Assembly: GCF_008831285.2 (NCBI RefSeq)
Contig: NW_022204507.1
Location: forward strand, 1,610,001 to 1,674,000
DNA: 64,000 bases
From: Nymphaea colorata
Taxonomy: Eukaryota; Streptophyta; Magnoliopsida; Nymphaeales; Nymphaeaceae
Reading direction: 5' to 3'
The notes beneath the pieces are model-generated. The model was not told where the DNA came from and searched no databases. It worked only from the letters and a program-made list of their open reading frames with translations. Shown here piece after piece: positions 1-12,900 of this stretch. Every line of letters begins with the position of its first letter. Within the stretch, counting starts at the first letter, position 1. The position numbers were made by a program, and so were the translations under genes.

Positions 1-235
1 GGAATGCAGACTTAAAAACATACGAATGGAGGAGAAATTCACTAGCCAAAAGGCATCAAAAAATTACGCTGGAGACCACCCCATACATCTGAAGGTAAAA
101 AAATGTACCAACCAGAGTAGGATAGAGCCCTCATTACAATGAGCACCAGATAACTCATAACATAAACAGGAAAACGTATAAAATAGGAACATTTCTTGTA
201 GTTTACAAACACAGATGTCGACAGCTATGGTATAC

Positions 236-494
236 CTTTATCATATCCAAATGAACAAGGCTTTGCCACTGGCTCTTAGGAAGTAAAGAAAGGGTTATAA
301 GATTAGGAATTTGCTTATGGAAATAAGTGGAAGCTGCTTTGTTTGCAAATAAATCTTTGTCATCCAAATCAGGAGTTTCCTCATCTTCGATTCCTTTGGA
401 TGTAGATACAGCAGGCATTTGGACGCTTAGAATCTCTTTCCCACTTCCATAGAAGTCCACATTGCAGGATCCAGAAAACATCATCTGATTAAGC
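236..494 (-). CDS. UTP21: UTP21 exon 15
   Basis: (W)[20 protein letters not shown]…[20 protein letters not shown] then LDMIK, leading into the C-terminal Utp21 domain. Donor AAG|GTATAC; positions 1-235 are then intron and the gene continues off the left edge. Confidence 0.95.
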
Positions 495-3400
495 CTTCAA
501 AATGCCAAAATAAAGGTAGACATCAGATGCCAAACAAGTCATGCATACAGTGAAAGGTGTAAAGCGTAAACTACAATCACACGTGACACCGGCTTGTGGC
601 CAATTCAACTTCTCAAGAAACTATATTTGAGAATGAAAGAATTTACATAGAATATTAGTGCTTCAAGTGCAAGCAAGCACTGAGGAAGCATACAGGAATT
701 CTAACATGGCCCATGATACCTAACTTACCAGAGATAGATCCCATTGTGATCAGCATGAGACGTTGCCAAGGTATCCATGTTAGGGGACAGGGAAAGTGCA
801 GTAATAGGCACATCAACATGCATTGCATCTATTTGCCTGGCCAAGATAACATCCCATATTCTGAGACTCCCATCCATACTAGTAGATAAAAGCCACTTCC
901 CATCTTCACTAAAACACAGATCAGTTATGCGATCTGTATGACCCACAAATCTTCGAACTATTCTTACAGCAATAATGTCAAATAACCTTATGACCATATC
1001 ATCTGCTACTGTTGCCAAAAGACCTGAAAATATTAAGTAAGCAACTTGAGATCCGTTACTAATATATCATTGCTAATGAAAACACTAATATATCATTGCT
1101 AATGAAAACACGTATATGGAAATGTTGAAGCTGCAACAAATCCTTAATGGAAGCATATTTACTGGCAATGATTTAATGGTAGATGTAGTACCATTGCCAC
1201 GATGGTATACAAACTTGACCACTGAGCAACCAATCTCCCATCTAGATTTCAGTTCATGCCCCTTGAAATCCCAAACCTGCTGAGAAGCATAATATATTTA
1301 ACAGACACAAAGAAAAGAAAAAAATTAAAGCAAAATCAAGAACCAGATCCAGCAAAGGAGTATCAATGCAAGATTTTTTTCATCCTTAAGTGCAAATAAA
1401 AATAGAAAAGAAGGTGATTCTCATTCATAGATGTATTCAAACTCAATGTGTCTAAAGCTAAAGAGTTTGCTAAGATCAAACAAAGGACCTATACTGACAA
1501 CTGATGGGAATAGGAAATAGACCTTTATATCACCATGATATCCAGCACTGATCAGATGGGAATTGGTAGAATCACAAGCAATGCTGACTACTGCCCCTTC
1601 ATGGGCACAACCATTGGAGACAGAAATGTCTATGTAGCTGCCTCGGCTGAGACCAGATTGGAGATTGAATCGTTCAATCCAACCACCCTCAGTCCCAAGT
1701 ATAGCAAAGTTACCACAAATGCTGATCGCACAGGCCTGCCATGAAAAAGGAAAGCAAAAGATAAAACAAATTATTATTAAGATATACATTGAACAATGAA
1801 TATATTGTTCTACAAACAACATTATCAATCTTAAGAAATACATGGAATAAAAGGTTCCAAGAATGAAATTTACAGTTACTTGTCATATCCAGAGCAAATA
1901 TACGGATGGTTCTTTTACAGTTAAAGAATGAAGAAGAAAAACAAAGTCAAAAAATTTGGTTCCCCTTACAAATTGAAAAACAGGATCATCTGCCACAACA
2001 ATCTAAGCCATCAAAAGCATTAGTCAGAGCCTGGACAGAATCAGCAGGCTTCATCAGCAGCCAAAAGAAAGCTTAAAGAAAAATCAAAGAAAATGTATAC
2101 AGCAAAAAAATTAAATAACCTCCAGTCACAATGTTTAGAAGCATGGAAAAAAAAAAAGGAATCTCAGCTAGTGCATTAGTCTTGTGCCCTGACAGAGCCT
2201 TGGTGCACCTTTAACTACACATGATAAATTCATTCAGCCAATATTTTAGCTTCAGAGGCCAGCAAGATGCCCTCAAATTTTCGTTCGTCGAAAATTCTTG
2301 ACTTCAGTCATACCCTTGCATTTGAGAGTTCCTTACAACTGTTGCAGTCATTGCCCATAGGAGTAACAGAGATATTGCAATGGCACCCAGCAATTAAGGG
2401 AAACAAATACTAAGTAAGAGCACCAATTTTCTCTGTTTTCTCTTTTTAAATATGTACAAAACCCCACAGGTTTACCACTCTCGTTCATCAAAATTTTGTG
2501 TTTTCACTATTCTATCCTTTTATAAAGGTAAGATTCCTATCCTTTTCTTTGTGTGTCATGTTTGCAGATGCCTTCATGTGAAGCAGAGCCACCTATGTTT
2601 CTATTAGCCTATGAGGTCAAATATCGCATCTCACATGCAGAAAAAATGAAGTCAAATATCCCAAATCTTTTTCTTGGAAAATTAAAAAAGTTCTCTTAAA
2701 AATGCTGTCTAATATGGAATTTTTGAGAGCAAGCATACAGTAAGAGTATTTTTGCAGATTTTATTAAGACCAATTACTAAATGTATTAGAAATAGCATGA
2801 TTAGGTACACACAACCTGTCTTTAGTTATATATTTGCAAAGTAGATTATTGCACCTTGATATATCTCTGAAAAATATACTACATCTTTAAGAGGTAAAGT
2901 AATATAAATAAGGGAGTAAATAAGAAAAATAAAAGAATATATTTTTCCAAAAAATAAAAAATAAAAAAAGGAAAATAAAATATTGGAATGGTGACACCAT
3001 GACAGTGTAGTAATAACACCATAATTTGTTAAAAATAGATAGCACTTTCAAAGATCATTTGAAGGCTTCTGCATCTTAGGCCGTGTTCTCACTTGTTAGT
3101 ATATCATGGTTTTCTTCTAAATATCAGCAGATGCACAACTTCCTTTCAAATGAACCAAAAAATGAAAACAATGTATTATGTTAACATACCTTAACTGGTG
3201 TTGGTTGACCTGGGCAAGGTGAGAGTATATGCTCACCAAGGACAAAGTTCTGAAGCCTCCAGACATATGCATAAGGAGTATCCATATGACAGGTCACAAC
3301 ATTGCACCAATCACGCTCACGGATTTCAGCTGCATTGGAGTTTGACAGAAAAAGAAGATAGTCAGACAATCATAGCTTAACTTAATTGGTCACATATGAA

Positions 3401-3866
3401 AGAAAATTATCAAACAATCATAAGTTTCCTTAATTGGAGAAAAAAAAAAGTTACTTCATAGAATATGAGACCTAGTTCAAATCAGCAAGGATCATAAAGA
3501 ATAATAAGAGAAAGTTGTAAGCAGAAGCTGCCAAAAGACAGCTGGTTGAGAGTTCAAAGTAGAAAAAAGGAAGCCCGACACACATTTACAGCAGACCAGT
3601 TTTAAGGCAACGTTTATTAATAATCTAATCAGAAATTACATCCAACAATTAAAATAAGAGAAAATAGTCAAATACTCTAAGAATTGGACATGTTATGAGA
3701 ATCCAACTTTGCATGGACAATTGGACATTTGCCTATCATTTCTGAAATACATAGCGAAGCAAAAGCTTTAAAACTTTTCGTCGGTCATATTCTATGTCAC
3801 ATAGCTATACGGGTGCCGGTGCGGGTATTGACAATTTTCAAAAAACTAGGGTGCGGGGGTATGACC

Positions 3867-3911
<45 letters not shown>

Positions 3912-6900
3912 ATATATATCAATGTTGTAAAAAGCGTATCGTAAGGCGTATCGGTCGGGCTTTAAGATACGCCGTATCGTTACGTATCGTAACCGTATCG
4001 TAAATTTTAAAAAAATAATAATAATAAATCGGAAAAAATTTAAAAAAAAATCAAAAAATTCATAAAAAATCAGAAAAAATTAAAAATAATAAATTCTTCA
4101 TAGAAAACATGGTTTAGTCTTTTAGATAATGATAGACTTATTATTTTGCTAAATGCTATAAACTTACACGTTCACGGTTCATCATTCATACTTCATAGAC
4201 ATCAAAATTCATAACAATATCATTCTTTTTCATCTTTATCTTCATGGTTTAAAAAAAAACCATTTCCTCTCAATGGGAATCAGCCACCCATGCACAAATC
4301 CATGGTTTAATAGATGATTTCACGGTGACAATCGATGATTTCACAATGGAAATCAATGATTTCCCTCTAAAACGGTACAATCTATAGATTAGAAATGAGG
4401 AAGGGGTGGGTTTTTATAAAAAAAACTCGAAAAAATGGGGTTCAAGTCTCCTTTTTAGAAATCAGCCCGTATCGTACGATACGGGCCGTATCGCACCGTA
4501 TCGTACGATACGGGGGCCCGTATCGCACGTATCGTACGATACAGGTACGATACACCCCCATTTGCGATACAGGGGGTGTATCGTATCGTATTTTGCAAAC
4601 GATACGATACGGCCCCGTATCGTACGATACGTACAACACTGATATATATATATATATATATAAACAATAAGAAATACTTAGAAAATATGTATCAAAATAA
4701 AGAATATACATCAACATAAACAAATAAACAACATAGAAAATATATACCCACGGCTCTTGTAGCAGTGCGTTTAAGAAACCTATGAAAAATTTTAAACATA
4801 TGGACAACCGAGCAGCCCCCTAGTCAAATATGAACATCAATCAAATTTTCACATCTAAAGAATAGAATAAAAAGTAAGGTGGAAAAAATTAAATCAAAGT
4901 AAAATTAATCAGTTTGGATCTATAGGTACCTAAGTGTGTCCAAGTGCCCATTTTTGGTACGGGTACGGCGACACAGATACGTGGACCTTACTAAAATAAA
5001 TACCCATGTACTTAGGTCATATTAAAATGTTAAAAGAAATATCATACCACAGTCAAATGAAATGACCGGCTTCAATTTGATTTCTTCTTCCTGAAAACCG
5101 CAATAAGAAAGGTTAAGGAGCAGGCGGAAAAAAGGAACTAATGATCACTTCAGAGAAATGGCACCACAAAATGTCTACTATGCAAAAGAAAACCACTAAA
5201 AAATGGAATTCATAAAAAAATACTATTTAAGGATGGCATCAGAAAAAAACTGGGAAATAAACAACTCTGCGACAATATATAATTGTTAAACCTTAAATCT
5301 ATGTACATACCTTCACTTTAAATTTTTTGGCTCTCTTGGATACATGACGTTGAGAAAGCTCTCTACATTGTTGGTCCTGACAACAAAAGCCACAAGTGAT
5401 GATCAATATAATAGATGTTGAACGATGGAGGAAGAAACGAGAAAGAGAGAGAGAGAGAGAGAGAGATGAACAATGTATCTTTTCATTATCTTACCCTAAT
5501 TTCTACTTAAAGAGAGATTAGGGATCGGCTGAAGTCATTACATATGAGAGACACATAAAGATGTAAAATGACTAAAAAAAACTCCAACTCTTTAAATAAT
5601 CAGAAAACTACCAAACATAAACTTTCTAATTTCAACACTCCCCCTCAAGCTGAAGCAAGATATCAACCATGCTTAGCCTGTCACAACATCTAGAAAAATC
5701 ACCAATAGAAAGGGCCTTAGTAAACATATCTGTTGTCTGATCTTCAGAAGTTACATGAACTGTAAACACAACACCTCCTTGTATAAGGTCCCGAACATAA
5801 TGACAATTCACCTTTATGTGATTTGTTCTCTCATGAAATACTGGATTATTTGCAATGTAAGTGGCAACCTTATTATCAAAGTACATTTTCATAGGAAAAG
5901 GAACATGAATACTTATATTTGTTAGCATAGATTTAACCCACATCATCTCAGTTTGAGCCATTGCTCTATATTCAGATTTTGCACTTGATCTAGAAACTAC
6001 ATTTAGATATTCACCTTTCTTGAAAAAGAGACCTCTGCCCGGGGGTGACTTTAGATATTTCAAAACAATCGACACAGCATCCCAATGAACTTTTCTAGGT
6101 TTTTCCATAAACTGACTTTGTTTCCCAACAACAAAGCTAATGTCTAGTCTTTTCACTGTGACATAAAAAAGTTTGCCAATGAGAGACCTGTAAGATCGTG
6201 AATCTACTAGCTCCGATTGATTATCATGAAGATGAAGACATGGATTCATAGGAAGATTAGCCGGCTTGGCTTCTAACATCTAACATCTCTGTATCCTACA
6301 GTAGGTCAAGTACATACTTCCTCTGAGACAACACTATACCTTTTTTGTTATGTGCAACCTCAATCCCAAGAAAATGCCACAAGTGACCAAGATCTTTCGT
6401 GACAAAGTACTTCTGAAGGAAAGTCTTTGTAACCAAATTTTTTTATCACAATCACCCGTCAAGACAATGTGATCAACATATACTACATAACAACTATACC
6501 TTTGGAGGTCATCTTGATGAATAGAGAATGGTCCAAAGGAGATCTTTCAAATCAACACTGTGAAACCACCTCAGATAATTTGTGGAACCACACCCTGGGA
6601 CTTTGTTTAAGTCCATAAATTGTCTTCTTCAGACAATACACTTTTCTACACACCTCTTGTCACTCGAACCCTGAAGGTTGCTGCATATATATATACAGTC
6701 TCCTCAAGATCACCATAGAGAAAGACATTCTTCACATCCAGCTGATACATAGGCCAATCAGAGTGTACCGCAACAAAAATAATGAACTAAATAGTACTCA
6801 ACCCGGCCACAAGAGAGAAAGTCTCAAAGAAGTCAACTCCATATGTCGGAGTGTAACCCTTAGCCACTAATCGAGCCTTATATCTCTCTACAGACCCATC

Positions 6901-9900
6901 TGAATGGTATTTGACTGGTATTTGACTGTAAATACCTATTTGGAGTCAAAAATATCAAATTTTGAAGGTGGATCAACCAATTCCCAAGTACCATGTTGTA
7001 AAAGAGTATCCATCTCATCTTGCATAGCTTTCCGCCATTTATAGTCTAGTAATGCATGTTGATGACTAGTTGGTACAGTATGGACTGACATAGCATGAAA
7101 GAACCACTGTAAGTTGTCATAAAGATGGTCAGCGGAAATAAATTGTGAGACGGGAAGCACGGTACATTGTCTCTTGCCTTTGTACAAGGCTATATGCAAG
7201 TCCGGAGAATGATCAATGTCTGGTATACAGTAAACTTACTTCAATGGAGCTCAATCCTAAGAAGATTCTGATGGTCGACCATGAGGGGGATCCTTTCGAC
7301 GAGTGTAGTCCAATGGAGGGTCCTGGAACCTATTCATAGTCAGAGTAGGAGAGGAAAAAATTGCAACGGGACTAAAGGATGTGAACAAAATAGGTACAAC
7401 CAAAAACTTTAGGTGCAACAAGAAATAAGCTTCGATTGGGATGAATGAGTTTAATCGATACTTTGTTGTCAATGGAGGATGACAGTAAACAAGTGTCAGG
7501 TAACAAGCCATGAGTCTGGCATCGCCCCATAAGTATACAGGTACATGATTATGAAGCATTATGGTACGAGCAACAGTTAGAAGTTGTCTATGTTTTCATT
7601 CGGCAACTCCATTCTGTTGTGAGGTATGATGGCATGTAAATTAGGGAGAGATATCATTTTCAGCATAAAAGGTCATTAAGATAGATGATTTGAACTCGAG
7701 CATTATCAGCGAATAAACTTAACCAGAGAACCAAACTAAGTTTTTATTTCAATAATCAGGTTTTTGAGAATACAAACTACTTCAGACCTTTCTTTCAAAA
7801 GAAATACCTAACTAACTCGAAAGTAATCATCAACAACGACCAAAAAATACCTAAACTTAGATTGGCTAGCAACCCTGCTAGGCCCCCACACATCAACATG
7901 AAGAAGATCAAACAACCCTTGAGTCGATGAACTAAGACTCAAAGGAAAACTACTACGAGTGTGTTTGTCAGGTCCACAGGTCTCTCACACTGAAATGACT
8001 CTGGGATAGAAAGATGAGGTAGGATGGAATGGAGCTTGGGCCCTGAAGGATGACAGAACCTGAGATGCCACTGCAAGAATGTACACTCTGATGTAGAAGA
8101 GGTAGCAGCAAGACCAATAGTAGCTGACAGGATGTAGACGTCCCCTTTCTCATAGCCGCCACCAATCGTCTTCCCAGTTTGTAAGTCCTAAAATGAGCAC
8201 GAACTAGGGTAAAAAATAATGCGACAGTGTAAATCGGTAGTCACCTGTTGAACATAAAGCAAATGGGATGGAAACTCAGGAACGTATAAAACATGTGGAA
8301 TGGTCATGGACTGAGAAAGCTTCACATCTTCATAACCCAATATAGGAGACATTCTACCATCTGCAATGATGACCTAACGTGGTTGACAAAATCTATGCAA
8401 AGTGGTGAAAGAACCAGGTCTAATGTAGAAATGTCTTGATGCACCTGAGTCAATAATCTAAGAGATACCTAAATCGGTTGTAGATGTACCCACAAAGAGC
8501 GCTCTATCGGTCAAAGCTGTGGAAGCTGAATCTTGTAAGGCTTTGTGTGTCAAAAACTGCTCATATTCAGATCTATCAATGCTGACTGTAATTGTCTTTG
8601 GAGCTAAGCTAGAAGAATCGTCTATAGTAGGAGTGGCTACCTGTCCAGAGCCCATAGGAGGATGAGTAAGGCCCTTGCCCTGTTTGGTCACAATACCCCT
8701 GCCCTGAGATATAGTGGATGGACAACCATATTTATCACTTCCCACAATAGGTGTATTGAAACCTCCCACGACCGCCAGTTCCACAACCTATACCTCTTCC
8801 TTTGGCACTGTAGGTGGGGACCTGACCACGACCACCCCCATAGCAAGAACAGAAGCTAGCATCAACTGGTTGGAACAAGCTAATAGCCAGACGACTAAGT
8901 CGATTGTATGCATCAGAGAGCTCAAAAATTTCACTCCCAGTGAGCAACTGAGCGTTGGCAACTGCATACTCAGGTGATAGCCCAACAAGAAACTTTGCAA
9001 CCATGGTAGGTTCAAAGTGTGACTTATAACAAGATTTGCATGGAGGACACAGGAATTTCAGTCTCTCATTGGTGGCGTTAACAAATGCAAAGACACAATC
9101 CTTTATGGTCTATATAAAGAATCTATAGTTTGCTGCAACAAAGTCAAAGATTGTTGCAAAGACAATTGAAATGACATGAATGAATAGCTTGCAAGATCCC
9201 CAGCAGAATCTAATGGAAGAAATTACTGAACCTAAACAATACATATTAAAAAATACTAAAGGGGAATCATGCACAAAAAAAAAAACAATAAATTTATAAA
9301 AGTGAAGATATCATGGTAAAAGGAAATATAGATGAAAGAACATATAAGAAAATGTAAGTGCAATCCAAATATCTCCTTCGCAAGCATGAGAAACAGAACC
9401 ATATAGTCATTCAAGTAAGTATAAACAAGCAGCATTCAAGCATACACAAAAAAAGACAAAAAGTAGACAGATAATTATAGGAGTCCAAGAATTACATAAA
9501 ACAAATGAGATGCATCTTTTTGATATAAAACAAAAACAAAGAAAATAATCTGCATATTATAAGCATGACCCAACAAATATAAGAAAGTGATTCCGAAAGA
9601 GATAAATGCTACAAAGCACCCACAATGTATCAAGGAATCAATGCTAAGAGCAGGAAATACACCTGAATAGTCGAAAACAGGCGGAATGCACGATCCTGAC
9701 CAGCTGACAAAATATGTCGTCCATTCTTATAAAATCTGGCATCAAACAAACTGATTACAAAACTGATAAAGTTTGATGCAGTGATAAGAGGGTTAGCTCC
9801 AATCCCCATGGCAAACAACGAACTAAATGACGAACAAGGTAAGACAATGGAAAGCGAGGACAAAACACAAGAAAACAAGGAAAGGAACAGGAAATTAGGG

Positions 9901-12900
9901 TTCATTAATCAACTTCCACTAATCATAAAATGAACCAACGTCTCCTTAAATAGCCTACTCTTAAACAAATGGATCTCAGATCGAATAAATTATATCCAAA
10001 AACTAACAATAAAAGGTCCAAATCTACAATCATAAATTAAATAAGGAAACAAATAAAATGGAGACAAAATGGATATGAATCAAAATCCGTTTCACTTCAG
10101 CCCTCTGTCATTCTCCCCAAGTTGAAAAAGAGTCGACCTCGATGATGTAGAACTCGGTAGTAGTCGAAAGCAATAAGAGCAAGATTCGCACAGCCCAAAT
10201 CTGATCCAAGGAGCGGCTTGCAATGTCCACAAAAAGAAAAGGTTTCTTTCTTTTATTATCCTTGTCTTTCTCTCTCGTCCTTTTTTTTGTTTATTTTTCC
10301 TTGTTTATTTTGGCAGAACCAGAAGGGGGGACCCACGTCCCCAATCAGACCTGATGTCCCCTTCGAGCGCTCCCGCTCGACTCAACTCTACGCATTAGGG
10401 TATAGAGCTGATGACGAAGTAGGACTTGCACTCACTAAGGCTGGCGGTAGCCATGGTGAGGCCAGCGGCTTTGGGAATGAGAGTGCTGCCGTGGTGGAGC
10501 CTGGTCTAGGCCTGCTACCAGGAACCCATGGTGGAGCTGAGTCGGCAGCGCTGCCCTACACCATGCTTGGGCACGACCATGCCCAATAAAATAGCAACTT
10601 TGCTCGAACATGCTTTTGGCTGTTGGAAGAATTTTTAATTATAAGCTCCAATGTTGTAAAAAGTGTATCGTAAGTCGTATCATTCTGGTTTTAAGATACG
10701 CGGTATCGTAACGTATGTTTAGCGTATCGTAACCGCATCGTAAATTAAAAAAACTAATCATAAAAATATAAAAAATTCTCAAAAAATAATAAAAAATCAG
10801 TAAAAATTACCGTATCGTACCTGTATCGTAACCGTAGCGTAATGTATCGTAACATATCATAGTTGTATCGTAACCGTATCGTATCGCATTTTTATGACCC
10901 GAGCACGGGAGAGGGATTTCTGGCCCTCAGAAGTCTCTGGATTGAGTGTCAAATAGGTGGCATGCGTAGGGGCAGGTTCCAGTTGGTGCAGTCAGCTAGA
11001 ATAAAACAATGATAGCTCTGTCATCTGATCTCTGATCGAGGTGTGTAATAGCTTGTTGAAAAGATAAGCTCAAAACTGTTGCATAGGCACGCAATGATTC
11101 GACATCGTTTGTGTAGGACGATCTACTGAGAAACATGACGTCTGAATCTGGATTTCTGCATATCAGAATCTTCGCTTTTAGAAAACGATAGCCAAATGAA
11201 TCGATGATAGCTCTCACATCTGAGTTTTGATTCAGGCATATAATATCTCATTGGAAATATAATTTCAAGAGTTTTCCAATGAGAATAGTCATGTGAGGAT
11301 GCGATGTCGGTTGCTTAATATGATTTGTTGATGAAGTGATGCCTAACATTGTGTCCCCTTCAAAACAAGATCTTGGCTAACAAGCTAGGGCTTTGTCTCA
11401 TAGACCGGATCTAACAGTGTTGGGATTGATGGAGGCCTAAAGCACATGATCCCACAGAAAAGCTCGGCGGCTAGGGCTAAGTTGTTGACAGGTGGTTGTG
11501 CGTTCTCCTCACATGCTGGAGAGCTCTGTGGAAAGGGCAAAGTTGCGACGGTTGGACCAAGATAAGACGCCAATGCACTGCCAGTCATCCAAAAGGGACT
11601 TCAGACAAAGAGAGAGTGAGATCCACACCTAGATGGCGGCAGCAGCACTCGGGTAGGATGCGAGAAGGAGGAGGAGGCGAGAGAGAGAGAGAGAGAGAGA
11701 TCAAACAAAACTAATTCTTCGTTCTTCAAATTACATCCCCTTAACAATAAACAAAAGCATGCTTAAATAGGCACAGGCATCTCTCGCCTCATTTATAAAA
11801 CAATTTGAAAACTAATTTCAAATTCAAATTTCTCTCAAAGAGGTTTCCTCATCATGGTTGGCTACAATCAAGGAGGCTTTCATATCTAGCATCAATGGGG
11901 ATTGGACAAAGTGGGAGCCTGCCAAAAGGAGAGCGCACTCCAGCTACGGCACTCGGCGAGTGAGGTGGTGTTTGTGTGTCCCAAAGGTGGCACGTTAAGG
12001 AGGCAAGCTATGGGTATGCTGATGAAGTGGCGTGCCTCTGAATGGAAACCATGTGCAGCTTGTGTGGCAGGTATGTGCTTAACCCTGGCAGGCGTGTGTT
12101 GAGAGTGGGAGGCACATGGGAGGCTGCCTCTTTACGTATGCACAGTGGAGGGTGCCACTGCTAATTGGACACATGCCTGGATTTGGGATGTGCCTGGATC
12201 TAAGTCACATGGGTGCACCAACTATGGTGGCGCACCCGCACCGATGCAGGTGTGGGTGCACCCCAACACGGTACTTGACTCAGTCAAGCCGAATCGGGTG
12301 CTGTTTCTTGTTTTTTTTCTTTTTTTTCCTTCTCCTATCTTTCCCTATTCGTTTTTCCCTCTTCTCTCTCTCTCCCTTATTTTATTTAATAAAACTTTGA
12401 ATTTTGTATGAGATTAAGGTAATCTTGATAAAAACAAGTTCAAAAATATAAACAAATAAAATTACTTATATAACAAATAACATATATATATATATATATA
12501 TATATATGCTCTCGCCTCATCCGCACCCAATTCTTTTTTTTGGAACTTGAAGCATCCCGCACCAACACCCGCACCCATGTAACATGGGATCAAGATCAGC
12601 TCGAGGAGGCTCGAGCTAAGGGCAAGTACTTGGGCTTGGCCTAAGCTCTTCCTAAATTAACTGTCAAGCTTGCCGAGGGTTGACAGTTGGATGGGCTGGC
12701 CTCTGTAGTTGCTGCTGCTAGCAGAGTCTCCACCTAAGGCTCTATAGGTGGTGATGGCTGAAGGGTGTAGACTAATGAACATGAAGGGTGTGGGCCCTTA
12801 CTGAGGTCTGCATTGAAGCAGTTTCTCCCGGCATGTAGGTGGCCAAGCATGGGCACGCAAAGGGGAGCTAGCACACGGCTAAGTATGAGCTGGGAGTAGA

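Larger units (their letters stand above)
3792..5015. mobile_element. Non-autonomous hAT element in intron 10 (8-bp duplication GTCATATT)
   Basis: Flanked by GTCATATT at 3784-3791 and again at 5016-5023. The left end CTATGTCACA… is followed by CGGGTGCCGGTGCGGGTA. The right end read inward is CTAAGTACATGGGTAT. Both resemble the ends of the two larger hAT elements of this gene (CTATGTCACACGGGTAC-like). There is no transposase, so it is a deletion derivative or MITE. A second element (3920-4641) sits inside it. Confidence 0.65.
5416..9200 (-). mobile_element. 5'-truncated Ty1/copia retrotransposon in intron 8, same strand as UTP21
   Basis: Contains a 3' LTR (5416-5637), a polypurine tract, and decayed gag-pol read on the minus strand: zinc-knuckle gag near 8735-9004, protease, integrase, RT and RNase H. 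No partner LTR is visible upstream of gag, so the 5' end is lost. Many frameshifts and stops mean it is not autonomous. Confidence 0.88.

Noticed and set aside
4480-4640. CRISPR-like alternation of short repeats
   Set aside because: Repeats are not evenly spaced, are both direct and inverted, and lie at a transposon end in a plant intron.
3729-4807. Open frames rich in YIYIYI or RIVRYG residues on both strands
   Set aside because: They are translations of TA microsatellite and CGTATCG repeats, open in several frames at once.
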